Below, in pieces: positions 16,168 through 24,343 of a stretch of 37,128 nucleotides of DNA; the stretch's first letter is position 1; the number at the start of each line of letters is the position of its first letter. The position numbers were made by a program, and so were the translations under genes. Source of the DNA: a bacterium (GTDB lineage Bacteria; Cyanobacteriota; Vampirovibrionia; Gastranaerophilales; JAILCC01); NCBI GenBank assembly GCA_024680555.1, contig JAILCC010000009.1, positions 1 through 37,128 of the forward strand. Direction: 5' to 3'. Below the pieces are notes generated by a model. That model saw only the letters and a program-made list of their open reading frames with translations. It did not search any database and was not told where the DNA came from.

Positions 16168-17471
16168 TATTCAATAACCTTATAAATTAGCGGTTCCGGT
16201 GAAACAGGTTCTTCTGTTATGACAAACGCTTCGGCAAGCATTTTTTCTGCAATTGCGAGTTTTTCTTTGTCATTTGCATAGATATCAACAAGTTTTTCCT
16301 CTAAATCTATTTTTTCACCGACTTTTTTATTCAGCACAACTCCGACTGCATGGTCAATACTGTCGGTTTTCTTTTCTCTGCCTGCGCCCAAAATTTTGCA
16401 CGCTACGGCAAGTTCATAAGTTTTAATCTTCTTTAAATAGCCTGCCTTTTCCGCTTTTAACGGTTCAATTATGCTTGCTTTAGGGAGTTTTTTATAATCG
16501 TCAATGCAGGAATCATCACCGTTTTGCGCTTTTATGAGCTCTCTGAATTTATTTAGGGCGCTTCCGTCTGCGATTTTGCTTTTCATCAATTCAACAGCTT
16601 CTTCTTTTGTTTCTGTTCGGTGAGATTTGGTAAGAAGAATGGAGCCAAGTTCAAAAGTCAAGTCCACAAGGTCTTTTGCCCCTCTGCCTTTTAAAACTTC
16701 CACGGATTCTATAATCTCTAAAGCGTTGCCGATATTGTGTCCGAGAGGTTCTTCCATGGAAGAAATAACTGCCGTAATTGAACGATTTAACCTTTTGGCA
16801 ACTTCGACCATAATGGTGGAAAGTTTTTCCGCTTCGTCTTTTGTTTTAACTATAGCGCCGTCGCCGCATTTTACATCCAAAACAATTACGTTTGCGCCTG
16901 AGGCAACCTTTTTGGAAACAATGCTTGAGGTTATAAGCGGCAGGCAATCAACCGTTGCGGTTACATCTCTAAGCTCGTAGAATTTTTTGTCTGCATAAGC
17001 CAAATCGCTTGTCTGAGAAGCGATTGCGCAACCGATTTTTTTCACCTGTTCAATAAAGTTTTCAATTGTTAAATTGGTGTTAAAGCCTTTAATTGATTCT
17101 AATTTGTCTATTGTTCCGCCGGTATGCCCTAGGCCTCTGCCCGAAAGTTTTGCTATTTTTCCTCCGCAGGCAGCCATGAGCGGTATTAAAATCAGTGTAA
17201 TTTTGTCGCCTACACCGCCAGAGGAATGTTTATCCAAAACAAAATCGGCAATAGAGCTAAGGTCAAGAACAGTTCCTGTCTTTGCAATGAGTTCAGTCAA
17301 AATGGCTGTTTCATCAAAGTTCATACCTTTCAAACAAACAGCCATAAGCCAAGCCGTTATTTGATAATCAGGAATAGTGCCGTTTACGACTCCGTTTATC
17401 CAAAATTCAAGTTCTTCTCTTGAATGAGCTTTACCGGCTCTTTTGTTGGCGATAATATCGACTGCACGCAT
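16167..17471 (-). CDS. pdp: Pyrimidine-nucleoside (thymidine) phosphorylase
   Basis: 434 residues, family length. It cleaves thymidine, deoxyuridine or uridine with phosphate to base and (deoxy)ribose-1-phosphate for salvage. The phosphate/nucleoside signature is 'LDKHSSGGVGDKITLILIPL' (about residues 83-102), followed by 'SGRGLGHTGGTIDKLESI'. The N-terminus 'MRAVDIIANKRAGKAHSREE' is typical of the Pdp/DeoA alpha domain. Choosing between DeoA and Pdp is not safe from sequence alone. GAGGTG sits before ATG 17471. It lies 15 bases after the small upstream gene and is coupled to the glycosylase gene downstream. Confidence 0.93.
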   Translation of the reverse strand: MRAVDIIANKRAGKAHSREELEFWINGVVNGTIPDYQITAWLMAVCLKGMNFDETAILTELIAKTGTVLDLSSIADFVLDKHSSGGVGDKITLILIPLMAACGGKIAKLSGRGLGHTGGTIDKLESIKGFNTNLTIENFIEQVKKIGCAIASQTSDLAYADKKFYELRDVTATVDCLPLITSSIVSKKVASGANVIVLDVKCGDGAIVKTKDEAEKLSTIMVEVAKRLNRSITAVISSMEEPLGHNIGNALEIIESVEVLKGRGAKDLVDLTFELGSILLTKSHRTETKEEAVELMKSKIADGSALNKFRELIKAQNGDDSCIDDYKKLPKASIIEPLKAEKAGYLKKIKTYELAVACKILGAGREKKTDSIDHAVGVVLNKKVGEKIDLEEKLVDIYANDKEKLAIAEKMLAEAFVITEEPVSPEPLIYKVIE

Positions 17472-17486
17472 TTTTCACCTCAAAAA

Positions 17487-17675
17487 TTACAGACCGTTTT
17501 CGTCTTTTATGACGATAAGATTATTCATGATTTTCATTACGGTTGTCGGAAGAACGACGTTTTGAAGTCCGCCTGCAATACTCAATACCTGACGAGCAGG
17601 AAGTGTAACGTCTTCTCCGTTATATGTAAAAGTATAATCTGTGTCCCTATCTGAACGAATAGTAACCTTATCCAT
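17487..17675 (-). CDS. Hypothetical protein, 62 residues
   Basis: Small gene with a strong AAGGAG site before ATG 17675, placed 11 bases after the prfA stop and 15 before the phosphorylase start, so it is co-transcribed. The sequence alternates polar and hydrophobic residues ('VTIRSDRDTDYTFTYNGEDV', 'PARQVLSIAGGLQNVVLPTT') as in a small beta-barrel or sandwich. No signal peptide, membrane helix or metal motif. I do not recognise the family. Confidence 0.75.
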   Translation of the reverse strand: MDKVTIRSDRDTDYTFTYNGEDVTLPARQVLSIAGGLQNVVLPTTVMKIMNNLIVIKDENGL

Positions 17676-17686
17676 AAATATTCTCC

Positions 17687-18769
17687 TTACGCATTTTTTG
17701 CTAACATTTCAAGTTTCTTTTGTTGGTCAAAGTTAATCAATAGCCCGATTAACTCATCCAATTCCCCTTCAATGACAGTCCATACATTGAGGTTTTGCCC
17801 TATACGGTGGTCTGTAAGTCTGCCTTGAGGGAAGTTATATGTTCTTATTCTTTCGCTTCTGTCACCTGTTCCGACTTGAGAACGTCTGAGGTCTGTTATT
17901 TCCTGCATTTGTTTTTGAACTTCCATATCATATAATTTTGACCTCAAAATTTGCATTGCACGTTCTTTGTTCTGAAGTTGTGAGCGTTCTTCCGTACAAA
18001 AAATCATAATTCCCGTAGGTTTGTGGAATAATCTTACGGCTGTTTCAACTTTATTAACATTTTGACCGCCTGCGCCGCCTGAACGAGCAGTAGACATTTC
18101 TATATCTTCAGGTTTGATTTCTACTTCCACATCATCAACTTCAGGCATAACGGCAACAGTAGCCGTACTTGTGTGAATACGACCTTGAGATTCGGTTTGA
18201 GGAACCCTTTGAACACGGTGAACACCTGATTCATATTTGAGTTTGCTATAAACGCTATCACCTTGAATAGAGATAACTACTTCGCTAACGCCGCCTGCTT
18301 CACATTCGCTCATGCTCAAGATTTGTGTTTTCCAACCTTGTTTTTCAGCATAGCGCATATACATTCTCATCAAATCTCCTGCAAAGATGTTTGCTTCATC
18401 TCCGCCTGCGCCGCCTCTGATTTCAAGCATAATATCCTTGTCATCCATAGGATCACGAGGAAGAAGAAGAATTTTCATTTCTTCAGAACATTTATCCATT
18501 GTAGCTTGTGCATTTTGAGCCTCTGTATCCAAAAAGGCTTTCATTTCGGGATCATGCTCCCCTTTTGCAAGCTGTACTGATTCATGATAAGTGTCAGATG
18601 CAGCTTTCCATTTTTTATACAGCTCAACAGTTTCTTCCATTGATTTTCTGAGTTTTGATAATTTGGTAAACTCTTTGTAGTCCTGAATAATGGCAGGGTC
18701 AGAGAGTTTTTCCCCAAGTTCGTTATATGATTTTTCAATGCTTAGTATCTTTTCAAGCATTTCTTCCAT
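17687..18769 (-). CDS. prfA: Peptide chain release factor 1
   Basis: 360 residues, normal RF1 length. It recognises UAA and UAG in the ribosomal A site and triggers peptide release. The GGQ loop is in '[20 protein letters not shown]' (about residues 230-249). The codon-recognition region contains '[20 protein letters not shown]', with RF1-type rather than RF2-type features. The C-terminal '[16 protein letters not shown]' is present. The start at ATG 18769 is preceded by AAGGAAT. First gene of prfA - small protein - phosphorylase - glycosylase. The HemK/PrmC methylase that usually accompanies prfA is not beside it. Confidence 0.96.
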   Translation of the reverse strand: MEEMLEKILSIEKSYNELGEKLSDPAIIQDYKEFTKLSKLRKSMEETVELYKKWKAASDTYHESVQLAKGEHDPEMKAFLDTEAQNAQATMDKCSEEMKILLLPRDPMDDKDIMLEIRGGAGGDEANIFAGDLMRMYMRYAEKQGWKTQILSMSECEAGGVSEVVISIQGDSVYSKLKYESGVHRVQRVPQTESQGRIHTSTATVAVMPEVDDVEVEIKPEDIEMSTARSGGAGGQNVNKVETAVRLFHKPTGIMIFCTEERSQLQNKERAMQILRSKLYDMEVQKQMQEITDLRRSQVGTGDRSERIRTYNFPQGRLTDHRIGQNLNVWTVIEGELDELIGLLINFDQQKKLEMLAKNA

Positions 18770-18851
18770 TGTTGCAATTCCTTTTTAAATGTTTGTGCCA
18801 TTTAATAATAACATAAAAAAGAAAATATACAGACTGAAAAAGTAATAATTT

Positions 18852-19574
18852 TTATACTCTTCTTGTGAATATTCCTGCGGCGATTTTTACAAAACCTTTG
18901 CTTTTAAGAACGCTGAGCATTTTTTTAACCCTGTCAAACGGTATTTGCCCTCTGAAAATAGCGCTTCTTTCACAGGAGAAACAAAAAGTACCTTTTGGTG
19001 CGACCAAATCAACAAGTTTTTCAAAAAACTTAAACAAAGCAGGTTCATTTTTTGGTGACATGTGTTGAATTACGTTGTTAAACAAAATAACATCTTGCTT
19101 TTGACCAGTTTTTAACAGGGTTTCCGTAACCGTTTCTATCGGAGTTGCCCAAAAACTCTTTCCCGAACTATAAACCTTTTCAAGATGACCTAGCACGGGT
19201 TTTGGCAGAGCTGCCGCTTCACAGGGTAGTTTGGGCGGTTCTCTTAAAATATCAACGGTTGTTAAATCAATAACATCAGAAAGTTTTTTCCCGGAATGTT
19301 GAGCAATTTCAAAGGCGCTATTGATGTGTGTCAGGGGTTCTTGCCCCTGTGCAACTCCGATATCAAAGATTTTAAGCGGAGCAGCGGTCCTTTCCCCCAT
19401 CAAAGTTTTTATATGACCTACTTGTTCGGGATAGCGATTCATTTTGGAATAGCATGTTATTCTTCTATGGCGGGTTGGCGCAACTACAGACGGGCTAAGT
19501 ACATCGTCACGATATCCCGACATAAAATAGAACGGCGTTCTGTTATCTGAAGTTGGACAAATTTCCAGTACCAT
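18852..19574 (-). CDS. CheR-like SAM-dependent methyltransferase
   Basis: 240 residues from ATG 19574 (AAGGGG 5-6 bases upstream; a TTG five codons earlier is less likely). The SAM-binding motif I appears as 'KIFDIGVAQGQEPLTHIN' (about residues 88-105), in the position where CheR has a GCSTGEEPYS-type loop. 'ILFNNVIQHMSP' corresponds to the post-II acceptor motif. No separate receptor-binding domain is obvious and no chemotaxis gene is nearby, so a role in chemoreceptor methylation is not supported. The substrate is unknown. Divergent from pnp. Confidence 0.7.
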   Translation of the reverse strand: MVLEICPTSDNRTPFYFMSGYRDDVLSPSVVAPTRHRRITCYSKMNRYPEQVGHIKTLMGERTAAPLKIFDIGVAQGQEPLTHINSAFEIAQHSGKKLSDVIDLTTVDILREPPKLPCEAAALPKPVLGHLEKVYSSGKSFWATPIETVTETLLKTGQKQDVILFNNVIQHMSPKNEPALFKFFEKLVDLVAPKGTFCFSCERSAIFRGQIPFDRVKKMLSVLKSKGFVKIAAGIFTRRV

Positions 19575-19621
19575 AATACCCCTTACCAATGTTCCTTATT
19601 CTAATAAAAACTAGCATGTTT

Positions 19622-19674
19622 AAAAGATTGCCAAAATGTCCGGCAATAATTTTATACTTTCGGCAAATCTTTTT
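19622..19674. promoter_or_regulatory. Alternative hairpins upstream of pnp
   Basis: AAAAGATT-GCC (19622-19632) can pair with GGC-A-AATCTTTT (19662-19673), giving 11 bp with one bulge. Its TTGCC part can instead pair with GGCAA at 19642-19646. The region lies between the divergent methyltransferase and pnp, 57 bases before the pnp ATG. Confidence 0.4.
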
Positions 19675-19693
19675 ATTTTTTCTGTCTTTGTTA

Positions 19694-19699
19694 TATACT
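19694..19699 (+). promoter_or_regulatory. -10 box upstream of pnp
   Basis: TATACT within TATATACT; no good -35 at 16-18 bases. It would start transcription near 19706, downstream of the hairpins described at 19622-19674. Confidence 0.35.
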
Positions 19700-19730
19700 T
19701 TAATTGAACACAGAAAAGGAATTAAAAATT

Positions 19731-21863
19731 ATGGTAGAAGCAAAAGTTTGTAAATTCAATGTTGGCGGTAAGGAAGTCATCGTTGAAACAGGAAAGTATG
19801 CAAAACAAGCCAGCGGTTCGGCATGGGTAAAAGTAGGAGATACGGTTATCTTAGCTACTGCTACTATGAGTAACGAACCCCGTCCGGGAGTTGATTTTTT
19901 CCCGTTGACAGTAGATTTTGAAGAAAAAATGTCTGCAGTAGGTAAAATTCCGGGTGGATTTTTAAGAAAAGAAGGTCGCCCAGGAGACAAAGCAATCCTT
20001 TGCAGCAGACTTATCGATAGACCGATTAGACCGTTATTTCCGAAAGGATTTAGAAATGACGTTCAAATCGTAACAACGGTTTTGAGTTCTGACCAAGAAG
20101 AACAACCTGATGTATACGCAATTTTAGGCGCATCATTTGCTCTTACATTGAGCCCAGCACCGTTTGAAGGTCCTGTAGGTGCAGTAAGAGTCGGCAGAAT
20201 TGACGGCGAAATGATTATTAACCCGACTTATCAACAATGCCAAAAAGGCGATATGAACATTGTTGTGGCAGGTACAGAAGATTCCGTAATCATGGTTGAA
20301 GCAGGCATGGAGTTTGCAACAGAAGAAGATATTATGAAAGCGGTTGACCTTGCACAAGTTGAAATCAGAAACCAAGTTGCGGCACAAAGAGCTTTCGCTC
20401 AAGAATGCGGCATTGAAAAGCCTGAATTTGTTAATCCTTTTGATACGACAAAGTTGGCTGAACTCATCAAAAATGTTGCAAACGATATGATTTTTGATGC
20501 AATGCACAATTTCGACAGAGAATACAGAGAAAATAAACTTGAAGAAGCTAAACAAAAAGTTAAAGAAGCTATAGAAGCACTTCCGGAAGAAGATGAAATC
20601 AGAGTTCTGCTTGCTTCAACAGAATTAGACCTTACTGGTGAAGAATTTAAAGCGTTGGAAAAGAAAATAATGCGTAGAATGATTACCGAAGAGGGTGTTA
20701 GAGCAGACGGTAGAAAAAACACCGAAATTCGTCCTATCTGGTGCGAAGTTGGTGTTCTTCCGAGAACTCACGGTAGTGCAATTTTCACAAGAGGACAAAC
20801 TCAGGTTCTTTCAGTTTGTACGGTTGCAGGTCCGGGAATGGCTCAAGAGCTTGACGGAATTGACCCGCAAACATCAAAAAGATATATGCACACTTATGCA
20901 TTCCCCGGTTTCTCTGTTGGTGAAGCAAAACCGTTAAGAAGCCCCGGTAGACGTGAAATCGGACACGGTGCTTTGGCAGAAAGAGCTATTGTTCCTGCAC
21001 TTCCTACTGAAGAAGAATGCGGATATGCAATTAGAGTTACATCTGATGTATTAGAATCAAACGGTTCAACTTCAATGGCAAGTACCTGCGGAAGCTGCCT
21101 TGCATTGATGGATGCAGGTATTCCTCTAAAAACAATGATTGGCGGTGTTGCTATGGGACTTATTAAAGAACCCGACAAGACAACCGTTTTAACAGATATT
21201 CAAGGTATTGAAGACTTCCTTGGCGATATGGACTTTAAGGTAACAGGTAATGAAACAGGTGTTACGGCACTTCAAATGGATATGAAGATTAAAGGTATCC
21301 CCAGAGAAACTCTTATACAAGCTCTTGCACAGGCAAAAGAAGGTCGTTTGTTCATTATGGACAAAATGAGAGAAACTATTGCTGCTCCTCGAGCTGAAAT
21401 GTCACCTTATGCACCGAAGATTACAACTTTCAAAATTCCGGTTGACTCTATTGGTGGCGTTATCGGACCTGGCGGCAAAACAATTAGAAATATCATCGAT
21501 TCATCTGGTGCAACCATTGATATTGAAGATGATGGCAGCGTAACAATTACCAGCCTTGACCAAGAAGGTGCAATTATTGCTAAGAGAATGATTGACGAAT
21601 TGACATTAAAATTGGAAGCAGGCTTGGTTGCAAGAGGTCATGTAACCAGAATTCTTCCTATCGGTGCAATTGTTGAAGTTGCTCCCGGAAAAGACGGTAT
21701 GGTTCATATCTCTCAAATCGCTCAAGAACGTGTTGAAAAAGTTGAAGATTACCTCAAAATGGGTGATGAAGTTATCATAAAAGTTCTTGAAGTCGATGAT
21801 AGAGGCAGAACTAAAATGACTATCAAAGGCGTAACTGAAGAAGAACGCAGCAGCCTTGTATAG
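19731..21863 (+). CDS. pnp: Polyribonucleotide nucleotidyltransferase (PNPase)
   Basis: 710 residues from ATG 19731 (AAGGA about 12 bases upstream; a TTG nine codons earlier is a weaker choice). This phosphorolytic 3'-5' exoribonuclease of mRNA decay shows the full domain order: RNase PH 1 (to ~145), helical linker, RNase PH 2 (about 315-540, 'RADGRKNTEIRPIWCEVG'), KH (about 555-610, 'GGVIGPGGKTIRNI') and S1 (about 620-690, 'GAIVEVAPGKDGMVHISQIA'). Single-gene unit, followed by an intrinsic terminator. No rpsO directly upstream, unlike enteric bacteria. Confidence 0.97.
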   Translation: MVEAKVCKFNVGGKEVIVETGKYAKQASGSAWVKVGDTVILATATMSNEPRPGVDFFPLTVDFEEKMSAVGKIPGGFLRKEGRPGDKAILCSRLIDRPIRPLFPKGFRNDVQIVTTVLSSDQEEQPDVYAILGASFALTLSPAPFEGPVGAVRVGRIDGEMIINPTYQQCQKGDMNIVVAGTEDSVIMVEAGMEFATEEDIMKAVDLAQVEIRNQVAAQRAFAQECGIEKPEFVNPFDTTKLAELIKNVANDMIFDAMHNFDREYRENKLEEAKQKVKEAIEALPEEDEIRVLLASTELDLTGEEFKALEKKIMRRMITEEGVRADGRKNTEIRPIWCEVGVLPRTHGSAIFTRGQTQVLSVCTVAGPGMAQELDGIDPQTSKRYMHTYAFPGFSVGEAKPLRSPGRREIGHGALAERAIVPALPTEEECGYAIRVTSDVLESNGSTSMASTCGSCLALMDAGIPLKTMIGGVAMGLIKEPDKTTVLTDIQGIEDFLGDMDFKVTGNETGVTALQMDMKIKGIPRETLIQALAQAKEGRLFIMDKMRETIAAPRAEMSPYAPKITTFKIPVDSIGGVIGPGGKTIRNIIDSSGATIDIEDDGSVTITSLDQEGAIIAKRMIDELTLKLEAGLVARGHVTRILPIGAIVEVAPGKDGMVHISQIAQERVEKVEDYLKMGDEVIIKVLEVDDRGRTKMTIKGVTEEERSSLV

Positions 21864-21878
21864 TCTTAAATATTATGC

Positions 21879-21910
21879 AAAAAGAGTCGTTCCTTGAACG
21901 GCTCTTTTTT
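21879..21910 (+). terminator. Intrinsic terminator of pnp
   Basis: Stem AGAGTCGTTC (21883-21892), loop CTT, GAACGGCTCT (21896-21905, one G-T pair), then T-run; preceded by an A-run. Confidence 0.92.
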
Positions 21911-21922
21911 GTTATATGGGGG

Positions 21923-21951
21923 TTGTAAACACTTTTACTAAGGGGTAATAT
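21923..21951 (+). promoter_or_regulatory. Promoter of the MFS exporter
   Basis: -35 TTGTAA (21923-21928), 17-base spacer, -10 TAATAT (21946-21951). Start of transcription would be near 21958. Confidence 0.55.
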
Positions 21952-21980
21952 TATCTTTGTATAAAAATGATGGCAGAAAA

Positions 21981-23144
21981 ATGGAAAATACAAACAAAAA
22001 AGCGGTAAAAACTCTTTGGGCAGGACATTTTACTACAGATGTGTATTCCGGTTTTGTAAACCCTATTATGCCGTTTTTGGCGGCAAATTTGGGAATCAGT
22101 ATAGCAGTTTCCACATTTATTTTGAGCCTTGCACATGCCTGTTCGTCACTTATGCAGCCTATATTTGGCTTTCTGTCGGACAGTTGGAGAAAGAGGTTTT
22201 TTATATTTTTCGGACTTTTAATGTCGTCACTGTTTTATCCTATGATGGGAAAAGCGGGTAGCGTTTATGTTTTAGCAATATGCTTGATAATAGGAAGCAT
22301 AGGGAACGGCTTTTTTCACCCTCAGGCTACGAGTTTTATAAATATTTATTCCGCCCCTAAAGATTTATCCAGAAATATGAGTATTTTCCTTGCCTTGGGA
22401 ACATTGGGTTTTGCGCTCGGACCTATAGTTTCATCGGGGTTTGCCCAATATATAGGCTTGGACAAGCTTCCTTTTATGTCTGTTTTTGGAATAATTGTTG
22501 CGGTTTTTATTCTGCTTAATGTTCCAAAAATATCCGATAAAACGGAAAAAGTTGAACATGTAAAGTTCTTTAGAGCTATAAAAGAAATTTTTACCAATCG
22601 TTCAATGGTGGTTTTAATTATGTTTTCTGCCTTAAAATCACTTGCGACACAGTCTAACAGTATTTTAATGCCTTTTTTATGGAAAATGCTCGGGTATAAC
22701 GCTTTTTGTATAGGGTTATTACTTTTTGGATTTTTGATTTCGGGCGCTTTGGGAACATATATGAGTGCAAAACTGGAAAAACTTATGGGAACAAAACAAG
22801 TTATGGTTATGGCTTTTTGTGCAATTTTGCCTTTGACGGTTATTTTTGCGCTGACGTATAAGACCATTCCTTTGATATCAATTTGTGCGTTTATTGCGAT
22901 AGGGTTTTTTGCAATGCTTTCCGTGCCTATAAATATGGTGCTTGCGCATCAAGTTATGCCGCAATATAAGAGTCTTATATCCGGCTTTATAGGGGGATTT
23001 AGCTGGGGCGTAGTTGCGGTGGCAATGACTTTTTGCGGAATTTTGGCGCAGAAATTCGGTATTATGAATGTGCTTTTGTTTGTATCGGCATTGCCTGCAT
23101 TTTTAACAATTCTCGTCAAATATGTTCCTGACAGAAAATACTAA
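21981..23144 (+). CDS. MFS transporter, fosmidomycin-resistance (Fsr)-like
   Basis: 387 residues from ATG 21981; twelve hydrophobic helices fit the major facilitator fold. The first loop 'HFTTDVYSGFVNPIMPFLA', the cytoplasmic 'GFLSDSWRKRFFIFFG' between helices 2 and 3, and 'GNGFFHPQATSFIN' match the Fsr branch (Fsr has an FHPEA-type motif). Members pump out fosmidomycin or other small molecules; the natural substrate is unknown. Start choice is uncertain: TTG 21957 has AAGGGG 11 bases upstream, but the predicted transcript begins about there, which favours the ATG even though it lacks a clear Shine-Dalgarno. Stands alone. Confidence 0.85.
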   Translation: MENTNKKAVKTLWAGHFTTDVYSGFVNPIMPFLAANLGISIAVSTFILSLAHACSSLMQPIFGFLSDSWRKRFFIFFGLLMSSLFYPMMGKAGSVYVLAICLIIGSIGNGFFHPQATSFINIYSAPKDLSRNMSIFLALGTLGFALGPIVSSGFAQYIGLDKLPFMSVFGIIVAVFILLNVPKISDKTEKVEHVKFFRAIKEIFTNRSMVVLIMFSALKSLATQSNSILMPFLWKMLGYNAFCIGLLLFGFLISGALGTYMSAKLEKLMGTKQVMVMAFCAILPLTVIFALTYKTIPLISICAFIAIGFFAMLSVPINMVLAHQVMPQYKSLISGFIGGFSWGVVAVAMTFCGILAQKFGIMNVLLFVSALPAFLTILVKYVPDRKY

Positions 23145-23184
23145 GCAACACAAAAATATTATTTTTCTATACCCGACTGTCTAA

Positions 23185-23213
23185 TTGTCAACGATATTTT
23201 TACTTTCTATGAT
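23185..23213 (+). promoter_or_regulatory. Near-consensus promoter of the histidine kinase gene
   Basis: -35 TTGTCA (23185-23190), 17-base spacer, -10 TATGAT (23208-23213); start near 23220, leaving a ~26-base leader with GAGGT before ATG 23246. Confidence 0.75.
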
Positions 23214-23245
23214 GTTTTTGTAAGTAGCAAAAGAGGTAAGAAAAG

Positions 23246-24343
23246 ATGTCTGTGCCAAAAATCTGTGTATTGGGAAAAGAAACATTATTAAAAAAACTTG
23301 ATAGTGGAGCAAAGGAATTGAGGTTTATTTTAAAAGCCATAAATTCTTTTACTGACAATTATATTATTGTTCTTGATGAAAAAAGAAAGATTATTGCTTG
23401 TTCGGACAGCTTTTTTGATTTGGTTAAAAAAACGGAAATTATTGGCGAAAATTTCTTCAATGTAGCAGAAAAAATTATCGACCTGCCTAATGATTTTTTA
23501 TCTCATAAAAGTTATTTTGTAAAAGAGAAAGGGAATATGCCGCCAAAAATTTTTCAGGCAAAAATTGAAAAATATTTCGAAAAATTTGAAGATAACGGCA
23601 AGTATATTATTATTTTGAAAGACGTTACAAAAGATAGTGAACTTCAAGCTCAAAAAGATAATTTTATAGCGACATTAACCCATGACCTAAAAACTCCTGT
23701 CAGAGCTGATATTATGTCGTTGGAGCTTCTTTTGAAAGGAAAATTTGGCGATTTATCCGCAGCGCAAACCGAAATTCTGTCTGAAATGCTTAATTCTAAC
23801 AAGTTTATGATGAATATGCTTGATACGCTGCTTGCAAAATACAAGTACGAAAATGGCGGCGTAGAGCTTACGAAATGTGATTTTGACTTAAACAATTTTG
23901 TAAAAGAGGTTGCAAAAGAATTGAAATGCCTTTTTGAAGAAAAACAAATCAAGTGCGAGTTTGGATTTGGTGAGGAAAAAATCAAAATTCACGCAGACAA
24001 AATTGAACTCAAAAGAGCTTTATCGAATTTGATTTCTAATGCCATAAAATTTAATAAACGTGGCGGTTTTGTCAAAATTTCCACGGCAAAAGCAGACGAT
24101 AAAATAAAAATAACTGTTGAAGATAACGGCATAGGAATGAGCGAGGATAAATTGGAGCATATTTTCGACAAATATGTGAGTTATGCAAAGCGTTTCCGCC
24201 AGTTAGGTACGGGGTTAGGGCTTTATGTTGCCAAAAAAACCATAGAAGCTCACGGCGGAAAAATAACTGTTGTTTCTGAAGCTGATAAAGGTTCAACGTT
24301 TACGATAATATTGCCCAATTATTTGACACAAAAAGCTAATTGA
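23246..24343 (+). CDS. Soluble sensor histidine kinase (PAS-like sensor, orphan)
   Basis: 365 residues with no membrane helix, so a cytoplasmic sensor. A PAS-like region is at about 33-128 ('TDNYIIVLDEKRKIIACSDS', ending 'YIIILKDVTKDSE'). It is followed by a HisKA helix with His146 in 'FIATLTHDLKTPVRADIMSL' and an HATPase domain (N box 'NLISNAIKFNKRGG', G1 'DNGIGMSEDKLEHIFDKYV', G2 'GTGLGLYVAKKTIEAHGG'). The kinase therefore looks active. Arg or Ala usually follows the HisKA motif differently (THELRTP is the commonest form; here THDLKTP, typical of cyanobacterial kinases). No response regulator is adjacent. Its end overlaps the end of the convergent pseudopilin gene by 25 bases. Confidence 0.92.
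   Translation: MSVPKICVLGKETLLKKLDSGAKELRFILKAINSFTDNYIIVLDEKRKIIACSDSFFDLVKKTEIIGENFFNVAEKIIDLPNDFLSHKSYFVKEKGNMPPKIFQAKIEKYFEKFEDNGKYIIILKDVTKDSELQAQKDNFIATLTHDLKTPVRADIMSLELLLKGKFGDLSAAQTEILSEMLNSNKFMMNMLDTLLAKYKYENGGVELTKCDFDLNNFVKEVAKELKCLFEEKQIKCEFGFGEEKIKIHADKIELKRALSNLISNAIKFNKRGGFVKISTAKADDKIKITVEDNGIGMSEDKLEHIFDKYVSYAKRFRQLGTGLGLYVAKKTIEAHGGKITVVSEADKGSTFTIILPNYLTQKAN

Noticed and set aside
18852..19574. Chemotaxis CheR
   Set aside because: The SAM motif is CheR-like, but the N-terminal CheR helical domain and receptor-tail contacts are not evident and no che genes are nearby; kept as a generic methyltransferase.
20133..20722. Long antisense frames inside pnp
   Set aside because: They mirror strong PNPase coding sequence; Cys/Phe/Ser-rich composition is typical of antisense shadows.
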